In this document: piece after piece, positions 1-7,051 of the stretch
How the letters are laid out: every line of letters starts with the position of its first letter
How positions within the stretch are numbered: the first letter of the stretch is position 1
NCBI GenBank assembly: GCA_022822445.1
Contig: JAJEBR010000045.1
Coordinates: 1-32,294, forward strand
DNA from: Gemmatimonadota bacterium
GTDB taxonomy: Bacteria; Gemmatimonadota; Gemmatimonadetes; Longimicrobiales; Gaopeijiaceae
Reading direction: 5' to 3'
Length of the DNA stretch: 32,294 nucleotides
The notes under the pieces: generated by a model
The model's input: only the letters and a program-made list of their open reading frames with translations
Told to the model about the DNA's origin: nothing
The model's database searches: none
Position numbers and translations under genes: made by a program

Positions 1-3
1 CTG

Positions 4-30
4 GCGAGGGGCTCCGCCCCCTCGACCCCC
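4..30 (+). repeat. GC-rich dispersed element, copy 1
   Basis: The core GGGCTCCGCCCCC followed by GACCCCC recurs in inverted orientation at 3524-3553. The two copies bracket the sigma/anti-sigma operon. The element can fold on itself through GGGGC/GCCCC arms. It may be a REP-like or terminator-like element common in this genome; two copies are too few to decide. Confidence 0.35.
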
Positions 31-302
31 AAGAGGCCCCGCGCCCTCCCCAGGGAGTTCGCGGGAATGGGGGCGACGCCCCCGTGCACCGGGAAGCGCC
101 CGGATGGCCGCTAAGTCGCGATGTCGCGACCAGCACCCCGGCGGGGTGCGTCGCTCGGCAATCTCCATCCGGTCAGGCTACGGCCGAAGGCAAGGGTTCC
201 GCTGCAGACGGGTTCGAAAGGACTATCGCGACGAGGAGCGGCACCCGCTCAGCCACGCTTCGCTAACCCTCAGTCCACCCGTTGGCCAGGGCATTTCGCA
301 AC

Positions 303-324
303 GGACGCCGCCGATTTGGCGTCC
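303..324 (+). terminator. Hairpin before the sigma operon, possible terminator
   Basis: Perfect 7-base arms GGACGCC (303-309) and GGCGTCC (318-324) enclose an 8-base loop. Only a short pyrimidine run (CCTCTTGT) follows instead of a clean T tract, so a rho-independent terminator for a gene to the left is possible but weak. Confidence 0.25.
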
Positions 325-397
325 CCTCTTGTAGAACAGCCGCGTTCGGCGCGAGTACCGGACCGGGAGAGATCACCTGCACCACGGGGGTGCGCAC

Positions 398-1159
398 ATG
401 ACCGTGACCAAGTCCCATCCGAAGCCGGAGTCCGACTTCACCAGGCGTGTCGCGATCTGGGTTGTCGTCCTTCTGGCCGTGTACCTCGCGTATTCGGCAA
501 CGCATTTCTGGGGGAGGCCGGATGCGGTCTCGGACTTCCTCGAGATGGTGGCGAGACGAATACCCGGCATGGTTGTCCAGATCCTCCCACCCGCGGTGTT
601 CGCCGCGGCTCTGAACGGCTGCGGCATTCTCGGAGAGGGTTCTGGCGGTTTGCGGCGTCGCCGCTGCATCCTCCTCGCGATGCTGGCGGTGGCGGCATAC
701 GCCCTGCCGTCCCTTGTGCTACCCATGTTCCCGAGGTGGACTGGCGCCGACTGGCCGCTGCCCAGCGCACTCCTCCATTCCGTGAGGTCCTCGCAAGCCG
801 CTGCGGAGGCCTCGACAGGAAACGAGGCCGCAAGGTACTTGCGTAGAGCGGCCAACGACCTGGGGATGCTGCTCGTGCCGATCGCGAACGCGGCGTTCGT
901 TGTGGTGGCGGCCGTGCTGGGTGATCTGACCGGAGGATTGACCCGTCGGTTGTCCACCTGGCCCCGCTACGTCGCACGGTGGCTTGCGGGCGGACTGCTG
1001 TTCGCGACGTTCTGGATTCCCGTGGCCATGGCCGATGAACTGGTCGGACGCCACGGGGCCTGGGAAGGGCTGCTGTTCGTGCTCCCTCTGTGTTTGCCGC
1101 TTGTTTCAGCAGGGATCCTGTACGCGTTCACCCGTCCCAATCGAGGGTCCGCACGGTGA
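398..1159 (+). CDS. Membrane protein of unknown function preceding an ECF sigma factor
   Basis: A 253-residue integral membrane protein that I do not recognise. After a short polar N-terminus it has hydrophobic segments at about residues 19-38, 56-75, 89-110, 150-175, 193-212 and 222-243, so probably five or six helices. The ATG at 398 is preceded by a G-rich stretch (GGGGGTG) at ribosome-binding distance. The stop codon overlaps the GTG start of the sigma-factor gene (GTGA, 1156-1159), which implies translational coupling and one transcript with the sigma factor and its anti-sigma-like partner. It may therefore belong to the same envelope-sensing circuit, or be a target of it. That role is inferred from position only; no catalytic or transport motif is visible. 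Confidence 0.75.
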   Translation: MTVTKSHPKPESDFTRRVAIWVVVLLAVYLAYSATHFWGRPDAVSDFLEMVARRIPGMVVQILPPAVFAAALNGCGILGEGSGGLRRRRCILLAMLAVAAYALPSLVLPMFPRWTGADWPLPSALLHSVRSSQAAAEASTGNEAARYLRRAANDLGMLLVPIANAAFVVVAAVLGDLTGGLTRRLSTWPRYVARWLAGGLLFATFWIPVAMADELVGRHGAWEGLLFVLPLCLPLVSAGILYAFTRPNRGSAR

Positions 1160-1716
1160 CTGCGTACGATAGCAGCGCCGGCTTCGACCGGGAGCGATTT
1201 CATGCGGGAGACCGGGCGCTGTTTCGCCATCTGGTCCGGGAGACGTCTCCGCGAATGCTCCGAGTGATCCGTGGCTACGCCCGTGATGACGACCACGCAG
1301 CCGATCTGCTGCAGGTCTGCTGGATCCGGATCTACCGGAAGCGGGCGCGCTTCTCCGGTACGGGGTCCTTTCTCGGGTGGGCGCTGACGGTGTGCAGGAA
1401 TTTCTGCCGGACGGAGGCGCGCAAACGTCGCCCCGAACCCCTCGTCCGCCTTGACGACCATGGCGAGCTCCCGGACCGCACGCCCGGTCCGGCCGAACAG
1501 TTGCAGCGCCAAGAGCGGGCGGCTGCCCTCTACGTGGCGCTTGACCGGCTGAGGGCGCGCGAACGGGACGCAATCCTGCTGCGCATCCTCGAAGGTCGGA
1601 GCACCGCCGAGGTCGCGCAGCTCCTGGCGGTGAAGGAGGTATCGGTTCGCTCGCTGATCCACAGGGGCCTGAAGAAGCTGCGCCAAATGGACTGGCTCGC
1701 CGAAGAGACTTGTTAG
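1156..1716 (+). CDS. ECF-type RNA polymerase sigma factor
   Basis: A 186-residue sigma-70 family protein of extracytoplasmic-function type. Region 2 spans about residues 17-90: helix-rich, with the acidic DDDHAADLLQ segment typical of region 2.2 and an arginine-rich end (EARKRR). Region 4 spans about 125-183 and contains a helix-turn-helix of the form EGRSTAEVAQLLAVKEVSVRS followed by HRGLKKLRQ. It would direct RNA polymerase to a dedicated promoter set. I chose the GTG at 1156 because it overlaps the upstream stop in GTGA and places the protein at usual ECF length; an ATG further upstream at 1090 would add an uncharacteristic arginine-rich tail. The gene 15 bases downstream encodes a probable membrane anti-sigma factor, the usual partner arrangement. 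No autoregulated promoter is evident upstream. Confidence 0.9.
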   Translation: MTAYDSSAGFDRERFHAGDRALFRHLVRETSPRMLRVIRGYARDDDHAADLLQVCWIRIYRKRARFSGTGSFLGWALTVCRNFCRTEARKRRPEPLVRLDDHGELPDRTPGPAEQLQRQERAAALYVALDRLRARERDAILLRILEGRSTAEVAQLLAVKEVSVRSLIHRGLKKLRQMDWLAEETC

Positions 1717-1731
1717 CCAAGGAGAACCCCC

Positions 1732-3369
1732 ATGATGAAGAAGATGCGAATTCTGTCGGGTCGGCACGGGGCCGGACGCGGCGACATGGACGCTCAGAAG
1801 ATCGACCGTCTCGTCTCGGCTGTTCTGGAAGGCGATGCAGCACCGACAGCGGAGTTGGCGGATGGGACCTCAGATGCGGAGGTGCGCGAGACGATGCACC
1901 TGATCGCCTCGATCCGGCAGGTCGGCGCGTCGGATGCGCCGCTCTCGGAGTCCAGTTTGAACGCGATCATGGGCGCCTTGGAGCGCGAGGCACGAGGCGT
2001 TCCCGGACAGGGTGCGTGGCGAGAGTGGCTGGGCATGCTCTCCGGCTTCGTCGCTTGCGCGCTGACGCTCGGATCCGGCCTGCTCCTCATGGGCGGCACC
2101 GGCTACCTCCGACCACCGGGCGCGGTCGCGACACCGATCCTTGCCGCCGCAGTCGCTTCTCTTGCGGCCTTGGCGAGTCTGCTCGTTCACAGACAATTGC
2201 GGCTAAGACAGCCGGTCCTTCCGCTGCTGGCGCTCGGGGTGTTCGGCACAGGGTCATGCGCCTCCGAACCTCCGGATACATCGACGGTTGAGCTTGAGGT
2301 CTCCCATTCGGCGCTCACGATCTTCCAGGAGGGTGAGGAGTTGTGGGGCGTGCGCGACATGATCGAGTCCGGCGAGGTGATCTGGGTGCTCACGGCAGCC
2401 GCACCCTTTCTGCGGGCCTACGATCGCTCCGGTCGCATGCTCGCAGACTTCGGCAAGTCGGGCGACGGGCCGGGGGAACTCCGCAACCCCTGGATCCTCT
2501 CCGCTGCAACGTCCGGCGGCGAGGTGATCGCTTGGGATCTCGGCACGCGCAGGCGTTCCCAGTTCGATGCGGGAGGCAGCTTCATGACCTCAATGCCCAC
2601 GACCATCACCCGGGAGTCCATTCGGGCCGACATTAGAAGCGTGACATTCGGAGATCCATTTCGGGTCGCCGAGGACGACACCGGAATCTGGACGGCCAAC
2701 TATCCCGGCGGGATCACCCGCGGCGACGACTTCTGGACCGGCAGGATCGTGCGCCATGCGCACGGTGATGTCGAGCCAACCGTGGTCGTGGACTTCGCGG
2801 TTGACCTTCCCGGAGCCGCAAACCGCGTTCCGGCCATGGGTCTCGCCCCGGTGCCCCTGTGGGACGGGTGTTACGATGGCGTCGTCGCCGTGCTCGATCC
2901 GGTCGACCGCAGTCTTCATCTCTACGGCCCCGGCAGCACGAAAGTCAGGCAGATTGCGCTGCCCTGGACCAGCCGGCCGCTGACGCATGAGGAGCGTTTG
3001 GGCTATGTCCGCGCGATGATGCGCAACGAGACGCAAGGAACCAACGTCAGCGACGACGAGATCGAACGCGCCGCCGTGGACATGCTGGGGCAGGCGGGCA
3101 GCCACCTGCCGGAGGCAGCCCCGATCGGCATAGATCTGCACTGCTCCCCTAAACGGATCTGGATTCAGGAGTTCGACGGTTCGTCCCATCCCCTCGGGTA
3201 TGGCAGGAACTGGATGACGGTCGCCTTGGACGACACAGCCCCAAGATTCCAGAGGATCGTTTTTCCCGATGGGTTCACACCCTATCGCTTGACGGACTCG
3301 GTGGCGATCGGATTGGTGAAGGACTCCTTGGAGCTGCAGCGTGTGGCGATCGTGCGTCTGGGCCACTGA
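1732..3369 (+). CDS. Anti-sigma-like / membrane / six-bladed beta-propeller fusion protein
   Basis: A 545-residue protein that appears to join two genes. Residues ~20-98 are soluble, acidic and helical, starting MDAQKIDRLVSAVLEGD, in the style of the cytoplasmic part of an anti-sigma factor. Hydrophobic segments follow at ~100-122 and ~134-153. Residues 161-176 then read like a lipoprotein signal, ending in GTGSC at Cys176, and ~190-540 resemble NHL/6-bladed propellers (AYDRSGRMLADFGKSGDGPGEL is split over ~229-250). The propeller would lie outside the cytoplasmic membrane and could sense a ligand, with the N-terminal part holding the sigma factor. A good ribosome-binding site, AAGGAG at 1719-1724, supports the ATG at 1732. 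The coupling to the sigma gene is direct; the fusion reading and topology are inference. Confidence 0.75.
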   Translation: MMKKMRILSGRHGAGRGDMDAQKIDRLVSAVLEGDAAPTAELADGTSDAEVRETMHLIASIRQVGASDAPLSESSLNAIMGALEREARGVPGQGAWREWLGMLSGFVACALTLGSGLLLMGGTGYLRPPGAVATPILAAAVASLAALASLLVHRQLRLRQPVLPLLALGVFGTGSCASEPPDTSTVELEVSHSALTIFQEGEELWGVRDMIESGEVIWVLTAAAPFLRAYDRSGRMLADFGKSGDGPGELRNPWILSAATSGGEVIAWDLGTRRRSQFDAGGSFMTSMPTTITRESIRADIRSVTFGDPFRVAEDDTGIWTANYPGGITRGDDFWTGRIVRHAHGDVEPTVVVDFAVDLPGAANRVPAMGLAPVPLWDGCYDGVVAVLDPVDRSLHLYGPGSTKVRQIALPWTSRPLTHEERLGYVRAMMRNETQGTNVSDDEIERAAVDMLGQAGSHLPEAAPIGIDLHCSPKRIWIQEFDGSSHPLGYGRNWMTVALDDTAPRFQRIVFPDGFTPYRLTDSVAIGLVKDSLELQRVAIVRLGH

Positions 3370-3523
3370 CATCCCAGTGCCCATGCCCACTATCGCAGCT
3401 TCCCGGAGCGCGGTAATCCAGCCCGAACCGGAACTCGCCGCGACTTGGATGGCATCCGCCATCACGACGCCGCAGAGGAGAGCGAGGCTCGCTCGGGGAC
3501 ACTCCGTAGAAGCGTCGGCATCC

Positions 3524-3553
3524 GGGGGGTCAAAGGGGGGCGGAGCCCTCCCT
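3524..3553 (-). repeat. GC-rich dispersed element, copy 2 (inverted)
   Basis: On the minus strand this reads GGGAGGGCTCCGCCCCCC then TTTGACCCCCC, closely matching the element at 4-30. It sits about 150 bases after the stop of the propeller fusion, so it could act in transcription termination or be a REP-like sequence. Confidence 0.35.
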
Positions 3554-3582
3554 TGCCAGTCCGCAACGTTAAACGTGGCGTC

Positions 3583-3610
3583 GGCTGGCTGGCTGGCTGG
3601 CTGGCTGGCT
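3583..3610 (+). repeat. GGCT tetranucleotide tandem repeat, seven copies
   Basis: Seven perfect consecutive GGCT units, followed by AGCC. A tetranucleotide run of this length is prone to slipped-strand changes. It lies in non-coding DNA about 120 bases before the operator-like repeats of the next gene, so any phase-variable effect would be on transcription and not on a reading frame. Confidence 0.9.
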
Positions 3611-3732
3611 AGCCTTGCCGCGATAGCGAACAAGCCCGGCGCGGCCCACCCTCCGATTCCCGCTAGCGCACCGATCCTCAAGCCCACTGCTGTTTCCTCA
3701 CAGCCGGGGATCTTCGCGTACCGATGCTGAGC

Positions 3733-3826
3733 GTTGTTCCCATGTTGTTCGGGCTATCCTTGACATCACCTCCTACCACCGATTAAGCTTTGGCCCCTTC
3801 CTTGGTGGGAACAACGAAGGAACAAC
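3733..3826 (+). promoter_or_regulatory. Mirrored pairs of GTTGTTCC repeats flanking a promoter (candidate operator)
   Basis: Two copies of GTTGTTC(C) begin at 3733 and 3744, 11 bases apart. Their reverse complement GGAACAAC occurs at 3808 and 3819, again 11 bases apart. The -35 hexamer TTGACA (3760-3765) lies between the two pairs. Spacing of about one helical turn within each pair, mirrored across a promoter, is what one expects for cooperative binding by a repressor with looping, or for arm-type sites of an integrase-like protein. The downstream protein begins with an integrase-like DNA-binding segment, so autoregulation is an attractive inference. Confidence 0.6.
3760..3789 (+). promoter_or_regulatory. 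Candidate promoter of the GTPase gene
   Basis: A perfect -35 TTGACA (3760-3765) is followed after 18 bases by TAAGCT (3784-3789), which keeps the TA...T positions of a -10 box. The -10 is poor, but the placement about 60 bases before the start codon and between the repeat pairs is sensible. Confidence 0.45.
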
Positions 3827-3847
3827 GACTAACTGAAGGAGGCAGTT

Positions 3848-6118
3848 GTGCCAAGACAGAGGTATTCGGCAAGCTTGAGCCGGACCCAAGGGAGGTCCGG
3901 CTTTTCTATCATCTTCCGGCATCCCGTTCGGTTGGATCAGGCAACGGGCAAGCCGGGGCTCCGGGTTCGGAGGGGGCTGGCCACTCGCGAAGAGTCCGAG
4001 GCCGAAGGGCTTCGGGACGAATTGAACGTTCTGCTCGGAGATCCGAAGTTCCACGATCCGTCTGCCCTTGCCGACGCCAGGGAACGGTTTGATGCACGCG
4101 TGGTGGACATCTTCTTCGAGAAGATGGTCCCTGCGGATCTGGACTCCTCTAAGAGACTGAGAGAAGACGCGATTCCACTCCCTGAATCAGGCCCGGACGG
4201 ATATCGGAAGATTCTCTTGCTCGGGACGACGGGGGCTGGCAAGACAACCGTCGTTCGCCAGCTCATCGGCACCGACCCCAAGGACGAGCGGTTCCCCGCG
4301 ACTTCCACAGCGAAGTGCACCATCCACGATACCGAAATCGTGCTATCGGATGGCGACTGGAGGGCCGCAGTGACGTTCGCGCCGCGCAACGAAGTGCTGG
4401 AGAGCCTGAAGGAGTGCATCTCTGCGGCTGTACTCTCGGCAACCAAGGATGGTAGCGACGCCGAGATGCTTGGCTACCTGCTCAACCACGTCGACCAGCG
4501 CTTCCGGTTCGGCTATGTGCTCGGCAACGGTCCGGCTTCCGCCTCGACCACACCTGACTTCGAGGACGATTTGGACTTTGAGCAAGACGCGGAGGTGCCG
4601 CCCGTTGTGAGCGACGCGATCGACCTTGCCTACACAGATGAGGTCTTGGTACGGACGATTACGAAGTTGCGCGGGCTCGCGCAATGCCTTCGCGAGAGGG
4701 TGTATCATGAGCTTCAGGTGCGTGAGCAGGCCGATGAGGGCGTGGCGGACGAACTGATCGAGGAGGAACTAGACAACCTGATCCGGGGCGAGAGGGACTT
4801 CCATGAGGCCGCCGATCTGCTGATGGACGAGATCGCGAAGCGCTTCGACCTTCTTCCACCTGGGAATCTTCAGAAGTCACGGCAGGGTTGGCCCATCGCA
4901 TGGTCTGGTGAGTGGCCAGCCGAAGAGCGTAAGGAGTTTCTCAGCGCGGTGCGCCGCTTCTCCAGCAACTATGCGCCTCGATTCGGTCAGTTGCTAACAC
5001 CGCTGGTGAACGGTGTCCGTGTGGCCGGTCCCTTCTTGCCTACATGGGACGGCAGCGAGAGCCCAAAGCTGGTTCTTCTGGACGGGGAAGGGCTAGGTCA
5101 TACATCCAAATCGTCAGCGGCCGTTTCCACGGCCATAAGCCGCAACATCGATGGCGCGGATGCAGTCCTGCTGGTGGACAGTGCGACCCAGCCGATGCAG
5201 GCAAGCTCGGTGGCCGCGATGCGAGAGGTCGTCATTACGGGCAGTGCGCGCAAGCTGCTCTTCGCCTTCACGCGCTTTGACGAGGTCCAGGGCGATAACT
5301 TGCCGAATGCTGCCGCCAAGGCGCGCCATCTTGTGGCTTCGGCGGAGAACGCGATAGCGGCCCTCGGAGAGGAGCTTGCTCCGAGCGCGGCGCGAGCCCT
5401 GCGCCAACGCTTGGCCAAGGCGCGCTTCTTCTTAGCGGAAATTCACAAGCCGCTGAACCCGAACACCCTCTCAGGGAAGCGCACGATTTCGCAACTGAAG
5501 AAGCTCGTTAAGGCGGCTTACGCGGTGCTCGACCGACCACAGTCCAGTGACATCTGCCGACCCGTTTATGATCGAATGAACCTAGTCTTGGCGATTCGCC
5601 GGGCTACCAAATCCTTCCACCATGCGTGGCGACAGCGTCTGGGACTCGAAGGATCCGGGAAGGAGCACTGGACGCGTGTGAAGGCCTTGAATCGGCGGCT
5701 CGCAGAGGGGTGGAAAGATCACTACGATACGTTGCACCCCATCGCCGATCTGCGCAGGAATCTCCAGAAGCGACTTTACATGTTCGTCCAAAACCCTCTG
5801 CGCTGGGAAGGCCGCGAACCCGGGGAGGACGAGAAACAGGGATGTCTAGATGTGTTCGCGGAAGATCTCGGACGCCGAATCGTGGACCTATGCGAGAGAC
5901 GGATATGGCACGAGCGATTGCCTCAATGGAACGATGCGTACGCCAAGTACGGCATCGGGTCAACGCGCGTGCGCGCCAAGATCATTGTTGATGAGGTTTT
6001 TGGACCGGCCGCGCCAGTGCCGGACGTTACGCCCTCGCCTGACCGCAACCAGTTCCTGCGAGAAGTTAGTGCGGAGGTGCAGAGTGCGGCCGAGCAGGCT
6101 GGTGCAGTGTTGCAATGA
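3848..6118 (+). CDS. Large P-loop GTPase-like protein with an integrase-like N-terminal DNA-binding segment
   Basis: A 756-residue protein that I cannot assign to a named family. Residues ~1-70 resemble the start of phage-type tyrosine integrases: a basic beta-rich segment, then GKPGLRVRRGLATREESEAE and a helix ending LNVLLGDPKF. No recombinase catalytic domain follows. Instead there is a P-loop GTTGAGKTT (126-134), a threonine-rich ATSTAKCT (151-158, switch-I position), an acidic helical insert (~235-330), a G3-like DGEG (412-415) preceded by hydrophobic LVLL, and a G4-like TRFD (475-478). The rest is helical and charged, possibly a stalk or effector. This layout suggests a dynamin/septin-like or defence-type GTPase tied to DNA. 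The start is GTG with AAGGAGG at 3836-3842. GC content is visibly lower than in the flanks, consistent with transfer. Confidence 0.75.
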   Translation: MPRQRYSASLSRTQGRSGFSIIFRHPVRLDQATGKPGLRVRRGLATREESEAEGLRDELNVLLGDPKFHDPSALADARERFDARVVDIFFEKMVPADLDSSKRLREDAIPLPESGPDGYRKILLLGTTGAGKTTVVRQLIGTDPKDERFPATSTAKCTIHDTEIVLSDGDWRAAVTFAPRNEVLESLKECISAAVLSATKDGSDAEMLGYLLNHVDQRFRFGYVLGNGPASASTTPDFEDDLDFEQDAEVPPVVSDAIDLAYTDEVLVRTITKLRGLAQCLRERVYHELQVREQADEGVADELIEEELDNLIRGERDFHEAADLLMDEIAKRFDLLPPGNLQKSRQGWPIAWSGEWPAEERKEFLSAVRRFSSNYAPRFGQLLTPLVNGVRVAGPFLPTWDGSESPKLVLLDGEGLGHTSKSSAAVSTAISRNIDGADAVLLVDSATQPMQASSVAAMREVVITGSARKLLFAFTRFDEVQGDNLPNAAAKARHLVASAENAIAALGEELAPSAARALRQRLAKARFFLAEIHKPLNPNTLSGKRTISQLKKLVKAAYAVLDRPQSSDICRPVYDRMNLVLAIRRATKSFHHAWRQRLGLEGSGKEHWTRVKALNRRLAEGWKDHYDTLHPIADLRRNLQKRLYMFVQNPLRWEGREPGEDEKQGCLDVFAEDLGRRIVDLCERRIWHERLPQWNDAYAKYGIGSTRVRAKIIVDEVFGPAAPVPDVTPSPDRNQFLREVSAEVQSAAEQAGAVLQ

Positions 6119-6150
6119 GAGGGCACGCGCCTGATCGACGAGGCGCAGAC

Positions 6151-6567
6151 ATGCTCTTGAAGGGCACCGGCCGGGCGTGTGGAGCGTGGATAGCTGCCGC
6201 GACGATCTTGGTACTGACGGGAGGTCAGGCGTGCCGGATTCTCGACGATGGCACTTGCCCTGCGTGGAATCCGCCGGGCATCGAGGTCGCCGTCGTGGAC
6301 GCGGGGTCGGGTAGGTTTGTTCCGCTTAGCGCGAACCCGACCGGGTTCACTATCCGTGGGAGGCTTCGAGTGCGAGAGCCCATGGTCTTGGTCCATCCCT
6401 CTTCCGAAGCTCCCACCCGGCTTGAGGGCGGCTACGGACCTCCGGGGGCCCGTTCGGAGGTTCTCGTTTACGAGGTGGAGATTTCAGCCGACGGTTATGA
6501 ACCTGACGCACGAGCGACATATCCGTTGAGGTGGACAACTGCGGTAACGCTCGAACCGTGGAGTTGA
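6151..6567 (+). CDS. Small secreted or lipoprotein-like protein of unknown function
   Basis: A 138-residue protein with an N-terminal basic, then hydrophobic segment (GAWIAAATILVLTGGQAC) and a cysteine at residue 28, so it is either a secreted protein or a lipoprotein with a non-ideal lipobox. The mature part (GIEVAVVDAGSGRFVPLS, later YEVEISADGYE) looks like a carboxypeptidase-regulatory/transthyretin-like beta-sandwich, common in Gemmatimonadota-like genomes. I prefer the ATG at 6151, with GAGG at 6140-6143, over the ATG at 6115 that overlaps the GTPase stop, because it gives a clean signal peptide. The gap of 32 bases suggests cotranscription with the GTPase gene; whether the two act together is unknown. 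Confidence 0.65.
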   Translation: MLLKGTGRACGAWIAAATILVLTGGQACRILDDGTCPAWNPPGIEVAVVDAGSGRFVPLSANPTGFTIRGRLRVREPMVLVHPSSEAPTRLEGGYGPPGARSEVLVYEVEISADGYEPDARATYPLRWTTAVTLEPWS

Positions 6568-6894
6568 CCGCACACCTGTTGCCTTCGACACCTACGGGAT
6601 AGCCTGCGCCACCCCCTGCGGCGGCACATGGAGCGGCAACGATCAGAACTCGGCCGCCGTTGAGGAACACTACGCCGTACCGGAGCGACAGCTCTTCGGA
6701 GGATCGAGGGGGGAGTTCTGGTCACGGTCGCGGCCACTCGCGACGAGGGGATTCCGCCGGTGGTCTCCACTCGTGGCCGGGTACCTTTGACTTGGCCGCA
6801 GACGCTGACACATCCAAGAGCGTTCGAGAGCGTCGATCTACATCCCGTTTGGGAAACATGAACTGATAGGGGGACAGCAATCACTAGAACAAAC
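6568..6894 (+). other. Intergenic region with possible gene remnant
   Basis: No intact gene is seen. Two plus-strand frames look faintly protein-like: one from about 6564 to 6790 and another from about 6690 to 6863 that contains the stretch GVLVTVAATRDEGIPPVV and then a proline/tryptophan-rich tail before a stop. Together they could be a frameshifted remnant, but no start or ribosome-binding site is visible. AT content rises sharply after 6860. Confidence 0.3.
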
Positions 6895-6924
6895 GTAACA
6901 GTATGAATAGCAATATGTTATAAT
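6895..6924 (+). promoter_or_regulatory. Strong candidate promoter of the Rpn-family gene
   Basis: A perfect -10 TATAAT (6919-6924) is preceded by GTAACA (6895-6900, four of six -35 matches) with an 18-base spacer, inside an unusually AT-rich patch (about 6865-6935) of otherwise GC-rich DNA. Transcription would start near 6931, leaving a leader of about 120 bases before the ATG at 7052. Confidence 0.6.
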
Positions 6925-7051
6925 GTTCTTTCCCATCGAGCCATTCCTCCGCCCCTGGCCCTCTGCGATCGTCCCCGCCTGCCCACCGAAGGACCGGCAC
7001 CGCGGCCCCGATGCCGCCTCCCGCCGGCCTTCCCCACCGGGAACCGCCCAC

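Larger units (their letters stand above)
1..397. other. Upstream region without a supported gene
   Basis: I see no convincing gene here. Open frames run through it on both strands but have compositions typical of out-of-frame GC-rich DNA and no recognisable motif. It contains a GC-rich element at 4-30, a short inverted repeat at 115-130 (arms GTCGCGA/TCGCGAC) and a hairpin at 303-324. The promoter of the downstream sigma-factor operon probably lies in the second half, but no good -35/-10 pair stands out. Confidence 0.5.
3370..3732. other. Intergenic stretch without a supported gene
   Basis: No convincing gene is seen between the sigma operon and the GTPase operator. It carries the inverted GC-rich element (3524-3553) and a GGCT tetranucleotide run (3583-3610). 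A minus-strand frame here encodes a hydrophobic, alanine-rich stretch that could mimic a signal peptide, but it has no ribosome-binding site and runs on into the antisense of the propeller gene. Confidence 0.45.

Noticed and set aside
115-130. Inverted repeat GTCGCGA/TCGCGAC as an operator
   Set aside because: Short arms of very GC-rich sequence are expected by chance here and nothing links it to the gene 270 bases away.
3341-3502. Minus-strand hydrophobic frame after the propeller fusion that could be a small secreted peptide
   Set aside because: No start or ribosome-binding site in a sensible place, and the frame continues as antisense of the propeller gene.
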